Shown here: positions 33,201 to 41,481 of the stretch, piece by piece
How positions within the stretch are numbered: the first letter of the stretch is position 1
Layout: each line of letters begins with the position of its first letter
Virus record (IMG/VR): IMGVR_UViG_3300032289_000580
Span: 1 to 59,940 of that record
Length of the DNA: 59,940 nt
Source of the DNA: a virus
Strand: one strand, 5' to 3'
Notes under the pieces: model-generated
Told to the model about the DNA's origin: nothing
Seen by the model: the letters and a program-made list of their open reading frames with translations, nothing else
The model's database searches: none
Program-made: the position numbers and the translations under genes

Positions 33201-36200
33201 TTGTGATATGTGGCTTGAGCTTGCACCAGAACGACCAGCTTTAGCAGTTCTATCTCCAGTATGAACTCCCATATTAGAAGAGAATTGATCCCACAAATGT
33301 TTAACCTCTGTGTTATCCCCAAGTTCTTGTTGTAATACTCTGTTTGCATGTCCCCAATAATTATTATTTGAATCTCCAATTAGGTTAGGCTTTTTAAGAT
33401 TTTGAATATATCCATTATATATTTTATTTGATGTATTCTTAAATTCTGCTTCAGTTATCAAGCCCTCGCTATATAAAGATCTTAAAAATTGTTCTGTAGA
33501 TCCTCTGTTTGCTGAACCGCTGCTTTCAATTGCTGCAGCTAATAATTCTGAAGGTATCTTTCCAGTTGCCATCTTTCCATTTAATGACTTAGCAGTAAAA
33601 TAAGTTTTGCCTTTAGGTAGGAAATTTTTGTACTTTTCAATTATTTTTGGATCAGTTACATCTCCAATATAAAGTCCAGCAGTTCCCTTGACTGTATAAA
33701 AATTGCTTTTTCCACTAAAACCTGGGAATGCTTTTCCAACTTCCTCAGAAGTTAGTCCACTAGTTTTTGCTCCAAATGGTTCAACATTATCTTCTAGGTA
33801 TCCTCCGCCATTCCTAAAGCTTCCACTCCTTGAACCAGCTCCACCATTTATTGCTGTAAGCAATGGTAAGTTTTCAGATGTTGCTTTTTTATTTACAACA
33901 AACTCTCCTGGTGTCAGTAGTGCTGGAACTGTGTCTGCGTTTCCATTTCCTGGGACAAGATTTCCAGTTGCGAACCTCTTTGGTCTTGTTGTTTCAATTG
34001 AATATGGTGCGCCAAAAGTTTTAACTCCTAGGGCTCCTGCAATTTTATTAATAAGACTTCTGTTTCTTGGTCTTGTAAGTTCTTTCATATTAGCTTTTCC
34101 AGTTACTGGATCGAATGCTGGCTGATCTACAATTGGAAGCTGTGTTAAATTAATTGTTCTTCCTTGTGCAGTAGCAATACCTGTTGCGGCTTGGCCCATC
34201 ATTGCTTCAATCTGTTTATTTAATGCAATAATTTTTGCTCTTGCTTGATCAACATTTATTTTAGATGCTTGAAGTTCTGCAACTATTTGTGCTGACTCTG
34301 CTGCCGCCAATGAAGTTATCCTTGACATTTCTGGAAGTAATGCTTGATATGAATCAGATAATGAAGTTGTAATTAAACCAGTTGCTGCAATTTCTTTTTT
34401 AAGCAATGCTATTTCTTGTTGTGATTGCATTGCTAATGCACCAGTCATTGAATGGAATTTAGCAGCTTCTTCTGCAACAATTCCTGTTGAAACTCCACGT
34501 ATTGCACTTGCTCCTGCAACTTTTGGTAAATCTCCAGACATATACATTTGCGGGTTGTTGCTAATTTTTTGATTAACTAACGGTGCTCCTGGAACAACAC
34601 CAAATATTGTTTGTGTAGCTTTTTCTTCTGCCGTCATTCTGCTTAATGGATTTAAATGAGAGAAAGATCTAGTGTCTCTTTCGCTTATTAAAGGATGATT
34701 TGGAACAACTTCTCTTCCTACGCCAGCTAAATTATTTCCAGCAAGAGTAGAGATTACTGGTCTTGCGGATATTGTTCCAGAACTTGCTTTTCTACTTAGC
34801 TCATCTAGTTCTAAATTTAAATTGGCTAGCGCTTGTCCCAAAATGTTTGCTGCTTTAGCATCACTATAGAATGTTGTTTCCATAAGATTTCCAGCTTTTT
34901 GAGCTGCTAAAATTTCAGGAGTTAATAATTTCCAGCCTTCTCCGCCTTTAAATAATGCCTTAAAGTGTGCAATTCCCTTAACAATGTATCCAAAGAAGTT
35001 CGCAAGTACACCAGTTAACATAATTGCAGGACCTGCTAATGCTGTTAGGCCTCCAACTAATGTCAAAATCTTTTTAATTGGATCTGGAAGCTTGTTATTA
35101 AATTCAATTACTTTGTCAATTAAATTAATAAAGAATGTTTGAATATTAAGAAACGCATCTCCAACTCCTGCAAGATCTGCTTTTAATCCTTCTAATGCTC
35201 TACGATATTTACCAGAAGCCGATTCTGTAATTTGTGATAATTCTCGTCCAGCTACATTTGCCAAATCTGATGCACTAGAATTCATTAAATCTAAAACTTG
35301 TAGAGTTTGGCTTCCTTGTTTTCCTAGGTTATCAAACAAAGCTGACAATCTAGCAAACTGAAACTTTCCAAATAGCTGTTCGATTGCTTTTGATTTAGTT
35401 AATGGGTCAAGTGTGTCCAGCGCTTTTTGTAATTCTAAAATTGTTCCTGTTAAATTTCCAGCATTGCTTGTTACAATTCCACCTAAATCTATTCCAAATC
35501 CTGCAAACATTTCTTTTGCAACTTTGGTTGGATTAATAAGAGATGCTAAAGATGATTTAATTGCATTTGCACCTTCTGATGCATTGATTCCGCCTTCCTT
35601 CATAGCTGTTAAATAAAGAGCTAGGTCTTGTATGCTTCCGCCCAAAGACTTTACAACTGGTCCAGCTTTTGGAATTGCTTCAACTAAGTCTGCAAGGCTT
35701 GTTGAGGTTTGGTTTTCAACTGCGTTGAGAAAGTTAATCGACTCAGAAAGCTGTTGTGTATTTTGATTAAATGCTGTTTGAATTGCAAGCGTGGCCTTCA
35801 TTGCTTCTTGACGATCAACTTCTCCAAGTACCGATAGTCTTGTTGTTTCTCTAGTTGAGTTAAGAAGGTCTTCTCCTTGCTTTCCAGTTGCCGCAATATC
35901 AGCAGCTAAAGCTATAGTTTCTGTATAAGATGCACCGTATTGTTGTGCTAAATCTTTTGCTGTTGCTGCAACTTCTTTTCTAATTTTTCCTAACTCTACA
36001 GCAGAAGTTTGTGCAACTCCACCATAAACTTTAGTAAGTCTAACTAGTTGTTCATCTGCAACTCTAAATGCATCTGCTGCTGCTTTGCCGAATGCTGCGA
36101 TTGGAATAGTAAGTCCAACAGTTAACTGACGTCCTGCCCACTGAGTATTCTTACCCCAGTTAATTAATTGCACTCCGCCATCTTGAATTACTTTGTTCAT

Positions 36201-36680
36201 GATCTGCATTTCTTGCTTAAGCAGTGCAGCCTTATTCTTTGTTACGTCCAGTCCTCTTGGAACCTGTACGTTAAATTGCATTAACCCTTCAGCATTTCTG
36301 CCTAATGGTTGAAGAATAGAATTTTGTAATTGAACTTGTTGTTTTGCTAAATCTCTAATTAAGCCGCCTGCAGTTTTTGAATGATTTTGCCATGTGGCAT
36401 AATAGTCTCTTAATTTAAGTTTTCCAGAATCTAAATTTTTTCCAAACTTGTCAACATCTGAAGATAGGCTTACAAAATGTGTAGAAAATTGTCCTGTGCT
36501 TCTTAATGTTGCAGCAAAATTTTGTTGAATCTTGGCTGCTTGTAATGCAAGTGCTTTATCAGTTGTTGTAAGAGTTTGTTTTAATTGGGCAAGATTAGTG
36601 GTAACCTTATTGACATTTGCAATGAGATCTGAAAAGTCAGCATTAGCGACTATATTCGTGACTATGTTTTCATCAGCCAT
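30276..36680 (-). CDS. Tail tape measure protein
   Basis: At 2134 residues this is the longest gene. Residues about 190-450 match a phage tail tape-measure core (AAFGKAAADAFRVADEQLVRL, with KAGPVVKSLGG and EGGINASEGANAIK). Hydrophobic segments occur near 540-580 and near 1340-1370. A Gly/Met-rich part lies near 1200-1330, and a charged coiled coil at about 1740-1860. The motif GNGxxDTVPALLTPGEFVV occurs near residue 917 and again in variant form near 2033. The length predicts a tail of roughly 300 nm if the usual 0.15 nm per residue holds. It controls tail length and may enter the host membrane. Confidence 0.95.
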   Translation of the reverse strand: MADENIVTNIVANADFSDLIANVNKVTTNLAQLKQTLTTTDKALALQAAKIQQNFAATLRSTGQFSTHFVSLSSDVDKFGKNLDSGKLKLRDYYATWQNHSKTAGGLIRDLAKQQVQLQNSILQPLGRNAEGLMQFNVQVPRGLDVTKNKAALLKQEMQIMNKVIQDGGVQLINWGKNTQWAGRQLTVGLTIPIAAFGKAAADAFRVADEQLVRLTKVYGGVAQTSAVELGKIRKEVAATAKDLAQQYGASYTETIALAADIAATGKQGEDLLNSTRETTRLSVLGEVDRQEAMKATLAIQTAFNQNTQQLSESINFLNAVENQTSTSLADLVEAIPKAGPVVKSLGGSIQDLALYLTAMKEGGINASEGANAIKSSLASLINPTKVAKEMFAGFGIDLGGIVTSNAGNLTGTILELQKALDTLDPLTKSKAIEQLFGKFQFARLSALFDNLGKQGSQTLQVLDLMNSSASDLANVAGRELSQITESASGKYRRALEGLKADLAGVGDAFLNIQTFFINLIDKVIEFNNKLPDPIKKILTLVGGLTALAGPAIMLTGVLANFFGYIVKGIAHFKALFKGGEGWKLLTPEILAAQKAGNLMETTFYSDAKAANILGQALANLNLELDELSRKASSGTISARPVISTLAGNNLAGVGREVVPNHPLISERDTRSFSHLNPLSRMTAEEKATQTIFGVVPGAPLVNQKISNNPQMYMSGDLPKVAGASAIRGVSTGIVAEEAAKFHSMTGALAMQSQQEIALLKKEIAATGLITTSLSDSYQALLPEMSRITSLAAAESAQIVAELQASKINVDQARAKIIALNKQIEAMMGQAATGIATAQGRTINLTQLPIVDQPAFDPVTGKANMKELTRPRNRSLINKIAGALGVKTFGAPYSIETTRPKRFATGNLVPGNGNADTVPALLTPGEFVVNKKATSENLPLLTAINGGAGSRSGSFRNGGGYLEDNVEPFGAKTSGLTSEEVGKAFPGFSGKSNFYTVKGTAGLYIGDVTDPKIIEKYKNFLPKGKTYFTAKSLNGKMATGKIPSELLAAAIESSGSANRGSTEQFLRSLYSEGLITEAEFKNTSNKIYNGYIQNLKKPNLIGDSNNNYWGHANRVLQQELGDNTEVKHLWDQFSSNMGVHTGDRTAKAGRSGASSSHISQTLTTTGGKKIKVGTLRGTQGSLFAHARSPQPFLARLIKAGLTVGKIRMKNKGGYIEMNAGGMVPTMGGAVTSQGGRTIPVPAQSGKYNMGGMVQEYQDGGAVGAFTAGLKNPYGKGIVSGMSGRPMGIGAQMGIGMGGMMAGQAVGGNAGMAIMMASNILPMMTAMKGFGSLIPSVAKVASILGRLTIPGAVIGGLTAAVMLINKFRKDAEDAGKVNRAMFGGTKEQLAEVGIQYTSISDRIKDINTQLELNKAKIESSYNSFTKSGIPGLTLTIQQLKEGIEKAKTSAKETVDLFNNADTTQVNELATSMKAQYVAMGMSVEEATNTIYTLVAASNKAKQALGAITSSGFKDITDKATAATSQVEKLGKVIEGSKAFNAEEFNVGMDAVLNGLNSYKDSLTTIKDENGKVKTETEALAETIKKIEGVTGATAKINSQNLEAYKMQNLEMAAILGKSESILSIFSKYQLVASGLSDVMDIGAMTGDAAISVAAGYQKVKDAATVVVAETAIGKLVAARVKNQGKLNDIVKAAAKQDKSYYDDAIKKNQKLIDALEEERKKRLEILELQERSQSFEVSIKQAQIKYQEALASGNMAQAAQEQLNIQKLRSDRERELARKSINDKFDAERKKLEDQIERLQNQKDAQDKAASGAAAGAARATEDTQAAKDFESQIIGIISKYGGKFNPDAQKALSVAFNNAKTSKDAGLSAAATAMEKQYITGSKTYQGSPGTGSVTVTKDKYQSMFENLSISALAKAESNDKFDTAVENFVDAVNVFKGKSGPSSPNKFGSNTPSIQAKTLKEAAKQGQLSRSQFTDPNTNSNYKLFTFQNKTYAIDSVGQVYDFDSISNKVGKKAKMAMGGYISGAGNGTSDSIPAMLSNGEYVINAKSVQAIGMPMLDRINKMAMGGPVYNVPAYSMGGKVKYNNGGMATSSNSLYNINVTLNGTDLSADDVANAIERKMKLREATIGRGRNY

Positions 36681-36689
36681 TTATATATG

Positions 36690-37351
36690 CTACCCCTTTT
36701 CGTATCCTAATCCTGCTCCAATTCCAAATCCTGCACTGGCTGCTAGTTGTCCTTGTAAAGAAACTATGTCGTTACCACTAGCGTTTATACCAAGTGCCCG
36801 TCTTTGTACATCTTCAAAGGAAGGACCTTCTTGTTCCTCATCATCTTTTCCTAAGTCTATACCTTGGATTGACGCTAAGAATCTTCTTTTTTCTGACTCA
36901 GTCTTTTGCATTGATTTCAAAGTTTGAATCAGTTCTGGCATTGAAAGACTGTCTTCTAGTTCTTCGTAATTCTTCCAGTGTCCTAAAAGAAAAACTTCAC
37001 CCTCTAAAGCGGCTAAATCTAGTTCTGACCAGCCAGAACCGCTGCCGCTAGAAGGTTTGGGTCTTCCATCTTAATCCCACCGCATACTTCAAGGATACGA
37101 TTGATTGTGGGTACGTCTAATGCATCTTCTAGTGCATCTCTATTTGCTACCAACTCTGGTAACTGCTTTTCTAGTGCAACTGCACATGCATCAATAAGGA
37201 TATCTAGTGTTTCATCTTCTGATTTTGTATCTGCGGTCTTGCTAATCGCAGTCATAAATTTTCTTAACTCTTTGATTGTGAGAGGCTTTAATTTTACCTT
37301 AGCCCCATTTTGTAATTCAATTTCTTCTACGTCGTAGATCTTAGTAGCCAA
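36690..37351 (-). CDS. Tail assembly chaperone fusion made by -1 frameshift (G-T type)
   Basis: The first frame (37351-37019) continues into the -1 frame at CCCAAAC (37055-37061) and stays open to 36690. The joined product is about 220 residues, with PSSGSGSGWSELDLAALEG just after the shift. The second-frame segment contains GHWKNYEELEDS, then PELIQTLKSMQKTESEKRR. As with lambda gpG/gpGT, the two forms would bind tape measure and major tail protein during tail assembly. The downstream tape-measure gene follows after 9 bases. The frame and slippery heptamer are seen directly; the product is inferred from the universal pattern. Confidence 0.88.
37019..37351 (-). CDS. Tail assembly chaperone (G-type, unshifted form)
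   Basis: The 110-residue protein begins at a TTG with AGGAGG 5 bases upstream. It is acidic with helices (ELRKFMTAISKTADT, DILIDACAVALEKQLPEL) and resembles the DUF-type tail chaperones that precede tape-measure genes. Most ribosomes would stop at the TAG after VLAGQN; a minority shift frame to make the longer form. It has its own TGTTATAAT promoter and follows a terminator. Confidence 0.85.
   Translation of the reverse strand: MATKIYDVEEIELQNGAKVKLKPLTIKELRKFMTAISKTADTKSEDETLDILIDACAVALEKQLPELVANRDALEDALDVPTINRILEVCGGIKMEDPNLLAAAVLAGQN
37022..37061 (-). promoter_or_regulatory. Programmed -1 frameshift signal CCCAAAC with downstream hairpin
   Basis: CCCAAAC at 37055-37061 is a canonical X-XXY-YYZ slippery site in the zero frame (C CCA AAC). 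GTTCTG and CAGAAC flank a 6-base loop at 37022-37039, a perfect 6-bp stem starting 15 bases after the site, a little farther than the usual 5-9 bases. Both frames are open around the site. Confidence 0.85.
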
Positions 37352-37377
37352 TTTATCCTCCTAGGATTGTCTTAATT

Positions 37378-37386
37378 ATTATAACA
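37378..37386 (-). promoter_or_regulatory. Extended -10 promoter TGTTATAAT for the tail chaperone gene
   Basis: TGTTATAAT on the minus strand lies between the terminator of the major tail gene and AGGAGG. Initiation is near 37371, giving a leader of about 20 bases. It restarts transcription for the chaperones and tape measure. Confidence 0.6.
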
Positions 37387-37411
37387 AAACACGCTTACTA
37401 ATACAAGCAGA

Positions 37412-37435
37412 AAACCCCCAAATTAATGGGGGTTT
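37412..37435 (-). terminator. Rho-independent terminator of the major tail gene
   Basis: The minus strand has AAACCCCC and GGGGGTTT separated by an 8-base AT loop, followed by further T residues (TTTT in all at the end of the stem). It lies 26 bases after the major tail protein stop. Confidence 0.8.
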
Positions 37436-37460
37436 CCGTTAATCTAAATAAATTTAGATA

Positions 37461-38168
37461 TTATGAGTAAACTCGGTCAATAATCTTTCCGTACTCTGAA
37501 CCAGCATATGCTGACTCTGGGAGTAGACGGAATGTTACTGGGAATGTTGTTGGAGTGTTACGTGCCAACGAGAACTGTGACTGCTGTACTGAAAGAACAC
37601 GACGTGCATAATATACACGCTCATTCTTTAGGCTTCCTGACACTGCGTAATCTGGAGCTGGCCCAACAGCAACGAGCTGACGCTCTACTGGTGCTGAAAG
37701 AAGTGCTCCTGCTGCAAGACCTAATTGCTTAGGTGTTGAAGATGTTGGATCTGCAGATGTTAATGTCTGATCTCCTGTAACTGTTGTTACTGATCCACCT
37801 GCGATTGTTCCTGGCTGCCCAAAAACTGCAAGTACGTTCTCAAGAACGCCTTCTGCCATTTCTGTTGCAATCATAACTTCCATTGACTCCTTGAATAGCT
37901 TTGCGCTATCAAGAAGCTGATCTACTGTTACATTTCCATAAGTTGGGTTGTATGTAATCTGAAGACCGTTGTTTGTGAATCCGACATTCTTCCACTTAGA
38001 TGTTGCTGCATCTAGTGTTGTTGTATAAGATGCTGATGAAGAGAATGCTTCTTTATTTGAACCCGCTGTTGGGTCTAAAGAAGAATCTCCTGTAGTAGCA
38101 ATACTAAGGAATAGTGGTGATGCACCTACAATAATATTCTTTGCGTTATTTGGCGCTGAAATTGCCAT
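37461..38168 (-). CDS. Major tail protein
   Basis: The 235-residue protein has a typical tail-tube composition: MAISAPNNAKNIIVGASPLF start, ITYNPTYGNVTVDQLLDSAK, and EMAEGVLENVLAVFGQPG, then strands ending TTFPVTFRLLPESAYAGSE. AGGAGG precedes the ATG and a strong terminator follows. Both fit a highly expressed structural gene. Its place just before the frameshifted chaperones is diagnostic for the tube subunit of a siphovirus. Confidence 0.85.
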   Translation of the reverse strand: MAISAPNNAKNIIVGASPLFLSIATTGDSSLDPTAGSNKEAFSSSASYTTTLDAATSKWKNVGFTNNGLQITYNPTYGNVTVDQLLDSAKLFKESMEVMIATEMAEGVLENVLAVFGQPGTIAGGSVTTVTGDQTLTSADPTSSTPKQLGLAAGALLSAPVERQLVAVGPAPDYAVSGSLKNERVYYARRVLSVQQSQFSLARNTPTTFPVTFRLLPESAYAGSEYGKIIDRVYS

Positions 38169-38274
38169 ATTTTTTACCTCCTGTTATTTCAAAATCATAA
38201 ATAAATCTATCAAAGCTGGCTAGGCTGTCTTTCCTCTTAGTCCAATAATAGGGCTTTTTGAGTAAAAAGGCAAA

Positions 38275-38784
38275 CTAAATGAACCTTCCATTTGACCCAG
38301 ATGCTCTTGAATATTTAATTTCTAAAACAATATCTGCTGATAGAAAGCCTTCCATTTCTTGAGATGGCTCTGTTGGGGATATATCGGCTATGAAGATACT
38401 GTAGAATTGAAATTTATCCGATAGGTCCACCCAATTGTTTACATCTCTAGCTGACTCATCTACTCTTCTAAATTCATCTGTCATAAAGTTTCTAATCTCA
38501 TTTATCTCAGAAACATCTGTTGAATAGATGGTAAATAGGATTTGCTCACAGCATATAGCCCATAAGTCTTCATAGGACATTCCTATCTTATCATATACAA
38601 TATGCTTCTTTCCGCTCAAGAATTGATTTAACTCCGCCACCTGTTGGACGGGAATAATTGGAACTGTAATATCGCCTATATTCTCACTATAGTAATCATC
38701 CTCATTAAATATATCTGTATCCTTTAACCGCTTCCAAATATACTTACGTAATTCCAGCATTGCGTCTAATTTATAATTAACCAT
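38275..38784 (-). CDS. Tail terminator / tail completion protein
   Basis: The 169-residue protein has a helical N-terminus (MVNYKLDAMLELRKYIWKRL), an alpha/beta middle (EQILFTIYSTDVSEINEIR), and a C-terminal strand ADIVLEIKYSR, the layout of phage tail terminators that cap the tube at the head side. It is immediately upstream of the major tail gene and overlaps the connector gene by one base. The assignment is by order and layout. Confidence 0.65.
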   Translation of the reverse strand: MVNYKLDAMLELRKYIWKRLKDTDIFNEDDYYSENIGDITVPIIPVQQVAELNQFLSGKKHIVYDKIGMSYEDLWAICCEQILFTIYSTDVSEINEIRNFMTDEFRRVDESARDVNNWVDLSDKFQFYSIFIADISPTEPSQEMEGFLSADIVLEIKYSRASGSNGRFI

Positions 38785-39563
38785 TATGCACCTCCAAATG
38801 CTGAAGTTAAAGCAAAGTTTGCCTGTGATCTGACAGTATTTGCAGAGAATGAATATTTAACTCTTTTAATGTCGATGGGAATACTTAGTGCTTTACTAAT
38901 TGAACTATTAAACATCTTTTGAAATCCAGACTTCTTGATTGAGAGGTTAACTAAATTGCCTGTAAAAAAGTGTTTGTATGCTATCTTGAAGGTGTCTTTT
39001 ACTCTTATCCCTCCAGGCTTTGTAACGGTCACTGCAGCCCCTTTGGGCATAAATACGGTAGAACCATCAACCTCAAAAACAAGTCGCTCTGCGGACCTTG
39101 GGCGGATTACTACGGGTATACCAGATTCCATGACTGCAGCTTTATTTGCAAATACATGTCTGTGCTTTCCCTTTCCTGTTGGAACCAATGATTTAGATAA
39201 TTTAAAATTATATCCTAGTCTAAATGACAATCCATCTTGTGATAACTTATTTATTTCAAATAGTCTTGCTTCTGAGTTTCCAGTCTTTTTCCATTCATAG
39301 ACATGGTGAAATGCTATTGGTGCAGTTCTTGCCTTGGCATCTATATAGGCACCAAAATCTTCATTTATTTGATTAAATATCATTGTATTAAATTTGTTTT
39401 GAAAGTTTTTATTAGAAGTAAGCTTTGCCATAACATGAGCCTGATAATATACGGTAGCAGAAATTTGGGCAACAGTTGAGTCTTTTAGTATAGATGTATT
39501 TAATCCAGTCATTAATGATTCTAATCCACTGGCTACAGATACTAATGCTGTACTAGATTCCAA
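38784..39563 (-). CDS. Neck / head-tail connector protein (gp10-like candidate)
   Basis: The 259-residue protein contains DFGAYIDAKARTAPIAFHHVYEW and GKGKHRHVFANKAAVMESG, then VIRPRSAERLVFEVDGSTVFMP and an APGGIRV-like strand. Basic and aromatic strands suggest a neck or minor capsid component. It overlaps the next upstream gene by 11 bases. The order capsid, adaptor, closure, this gene, terminator supports a neck role; the family is not certain. Confidence 0.65.
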   Translation of the reverse strand: MESSTALVSVASGLESLMTGLNTSILKDSTVAQISATVYYQAHVMAKLTSNKNFQNKFNTMIFNQINEDFGAYIDAKARTAPIAFHHVYEWKKTGNSEARLFEINKLSQDGLSFRLGYNFKLSKSLVPTGKGKHRHVFANKAAVMESGIPVVIRPRSAERLVFEVDGSTVFMPKGAAVTVTKPGGIRVKDTFKIAYKHFFTGNLVNLSIKKSGFQKMFNSSISKALSIPIDIKRVKYSFSANTVRSQANFALTSAFGGA

Positions 39564-39978
39564 TTACCTGATTCTCCGATCTTTTAGCTGTAGTGCTATA
39601 TGCAAGAATTGTTCCGAATGGATCAAGTATCGGCGTTACTCCAATAACCTCAAATACGGTTGGAGACTCTGTTGGGTGATTTAATTCTTTCCAAATATAA
39701 TTATTATTCTTGTCTCTAATTGCTGTAATTTTATGTCTGATGTTTAACTTCTCTACAGTTCTAATCTGTATCATTTGTTCATTAGTATATTTATTAGTCA
39801 TAACTTGTCTGTCCCCGCCTCTTGACGTTGCGGAGTTGCTAATTATTCCTTTAGCGCTACAGTTTAATGTAGTCCTATATTGAAACTCTTTTATCATAGC
39901 GCCAGTATCTGGGTCCTGTGTATCTGCTTGTACATAAACGTCCAGCAGCATTGGTAATACTGATGTTATAAGATCCAT
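39553..39978 (-). CDS. Head closure / connector protein
   Basis: A start at ATG 39978 (MDLITSVLPMLLDVYVQAD) is chosen because it follows the previous stop by one base; the longer frame to 40086 runs inside the adaptor gene. The 141-residue product is strand-rich (TVFEVIGVTPILDPFGTILA) with a GGDRQVMTNKYTNEQMI loop. The size and place fit head-closure proteins of the SPP1 gp16 type. Confidence 0.65.
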   Translation of the reverse strand: MDLITSVLPMLLDVYVQADTQDPDTGAMIKEFQYRTTLNCSAKGIISNSATSRGGDRQVMTNKYTNEQMIQIRTVEKLNIRHKITAIRDKNNNYIWKELNHPTESPTVFEVIGVTPILDPFGTILAYSTTAKRSENQVIGI

Positions 39979-39979
39979 T

Positions 39980-40966
39980 TTAGAATGTTGCCATTCCGTT
40001 AATTCTATATGCGTTAAGAAGCTGGTCTGCATATAGATTGCCAGTTCCAGTATATGCGTCTGACATGTAGTCAAATTTCCAGTCAAAAGTACTTATACTC
40101 TTAACATAATTATTTTTCCATGTAGTATCTTTGTTAAAATACTGCTGCATTAAAATACGGCATGCTTCTTCAACATTATCTGGCACAGATGGCCAACCAA
40201 ATCTTCCAGCAATTCTATATCTAAAATCTTTTTTAAATGCTCCAGAATATCCTCTATCATTAATTGACGGAGGAATTAATCCATTAGCAGTATAAGTTAC
40301 ATTGTCCAACAAGTCTTGTCTGTTTACTCTAATACCAAAATTAGATTCAGATATGATTGGGTCATAAATCCAATTATTAACACTAGCAATGTTGTCTACT
40401 ATAAGAATATCATTCTCGTATAATTTATGTATCTCATATATTCTATACGGAAGAGGCAATGTGTCTGAGCCATGCCCATATGCAATTTCCTGATCATCAT
40501 AAAGATAAAAAGATTGATTACAATATTCTTCAATAAGTTTTCTGGCATATTTTTCCGCCATCTGTAACTCATTGTATGTCTTATAATTTGGATCGCTAAC
40601 ATCTGAGCCTATATTTAAATCTTCAATAACTTCAGATAGATTTGCATACGGAGTAACAACCTCTGTGTATGTAGTATGAGATCCAGAGGTTCCAGAAACT
40701 GTATATGACCAAACAATTTTAAACTTTCTGTTTCTACGACAGAATGATACTGGAAGAACAATTTGATATGTTCCCGCATCTGAGTCTAGCTTTGTTGCAG
40801 TTATTGTTGTTTGAACTGTTGTTGGAAGAACAGTAGGACTGATCTTTACGTCTGCTGTAATATCATATACAGTCGCTACTACGCTTCCATCTGCATCGAT
40901 AATTTCTCCGTCATAAAAGATTTTTGTCTTAATTGGTGAAGTTTGATCAATATATATCTCTGCCAT
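39980..40966 (-). CDS. Head-tail adaptor protein
   Basis: The 328-residue protein combines an N-terminal immunoglobulin-like domain (residues 1-105, MAEIYIDQTSPIKTKIFYDG) with a helical adaptor domain (ELQMAEKYARKLIEEYCNQSF and VEEACRILMQQYFNKDT). The second part is the classic motif of gp6-like head-tail connectors in HK97-type phages. The fused N-terminal Ig-like domain is larger than in the basic family. It would form a ring below the portal. Confidence 0.75.
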   Translation of the reverse strand: MAEIYIDQTSPIKTKIFYDGEIIDADGSVVATVYDITADVKISPTVLPTTVQTTITATKLDSDAGTYQIVLPVSFCRRNRKFKIVWSYTVSGTSGSHTTYTEVVTPYANLSEVIEDLNIGSDVSDPNYKTYNELQMAEKYARKLIEEYCNQSFYLYDDQEIAYGHGSDTLPLPYRIYEIHKLYENDILIVDNIASVNNWIYDPIISESNFGIRVNRQDLLDNVTYTANGLIPPSINDRGYSGAFKKDFRYRIAGRFGWPSVPDNVEEACRILMQQYFNKDTTWKNNYVKSISTFDWKFDYMSDAYTGTGNLYADQLLNAYRINGMATF

Positions 40967-40981
40967 TATTTATGTTTTAGA

Positions 40982-41377
40982 TTAGCTATAGAAGTCTTGT
41001 GCTTCCTTTGGTGTAGCTGGTCTAAAACCCTCCTCTTTATCAAAGATCGCTTGTGCTTTGTCTGATGACATTGCTACAAATGGGTGCTCTTTGGTGAATG
41101 TTTGTCCCATAATATCATAACGGAAGTTTGGTCTAGTCATTCTAACAAGAATCATGTCCTCTGTAAGCTTTTGATTCTTGTCAAATCTAGGAGCGACTTC
41201 TGTTTCTTCCGCTTCTTCTTCGATCTTTTTAATTGTTTGTTCGTACACTGCCCATGTTACGCCTTCTTCTGATAGGGCTGCAATAATATCGTTTTTGTTT
41301 TTTAAGCTAGTTGTTTCAACTGCAAAGTCCTCTGCAATTTTTTTTAGTTCTGCTACCTTTAGGGTGTCGAATGACAT
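40982..41377 (-). CDS. SAP/HeH-domain small protein next to capsid
   Basis: The 131-residue protein starts MSFDTLKVAELKKIAEDFAV and has a SAP/HeH-like helix-extended-helix (residues 5-38), followed by an acidic linker and a strand-rich MTRPNFRYDIMGQTFTKEHPF part. Similar proteins follow capsid genes in many phages and may bind nucleic acid or decorate heads. AAAGGAG and a TGCTATAAT promoter lie upstream. The function is not established. Confidence 0.75.
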   Translation of the reverse strand: MSFDTLKVAELKKIAEDFAVETTSLKNKNDIIAALSEEGVTWAVYEQTIKKIEEEAEETEVAPRFDKNQKLTEDMILVRMTRPNFRYDIMGQTFTKEHPFVAMSSDKAQAIFDKEEGFRPATPKEAQDFYS

Positions 41378-41406
41378 CTTATGTTCTCCTTTTTCTAGGT
41401 CAATTA

Positions 41407-41415
41407 ATTATAGCA
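41407..41415 (-). promoter_or_regulatory. Extended -10 promoter TGCTATAAT after the capsid terminator
   Basis: TGCTATAAT on the minus strand lies immediately after the major capsid terminator and about 30 bases before the ATG at 41377. It would restart transcription of the connector genes, separate from the high capsid output. Confidence 0.65.
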
Positions 41416-41430
41416 TTAGTAAATTAAAAT

Positions 41431-41462
41431 GAGAAGCCCCCAAAATTAATTGGGGGCCTCTC
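41431..41462 (-). terminator. Rho-independent terminator of the major capsid gene
   Basis: GAGAGGCCCCC and GGGGGCTTCTC form an 11-bp stem with one mismatch or wobble on the minus strand, closed by a 10-base AT loop, followed by ATTTTAATTT. It lies 19 bases after the capsid stop. Confidence 0.85.
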
Positions 41463-41481
41463 TTGCGGATTTAATCCTAAA

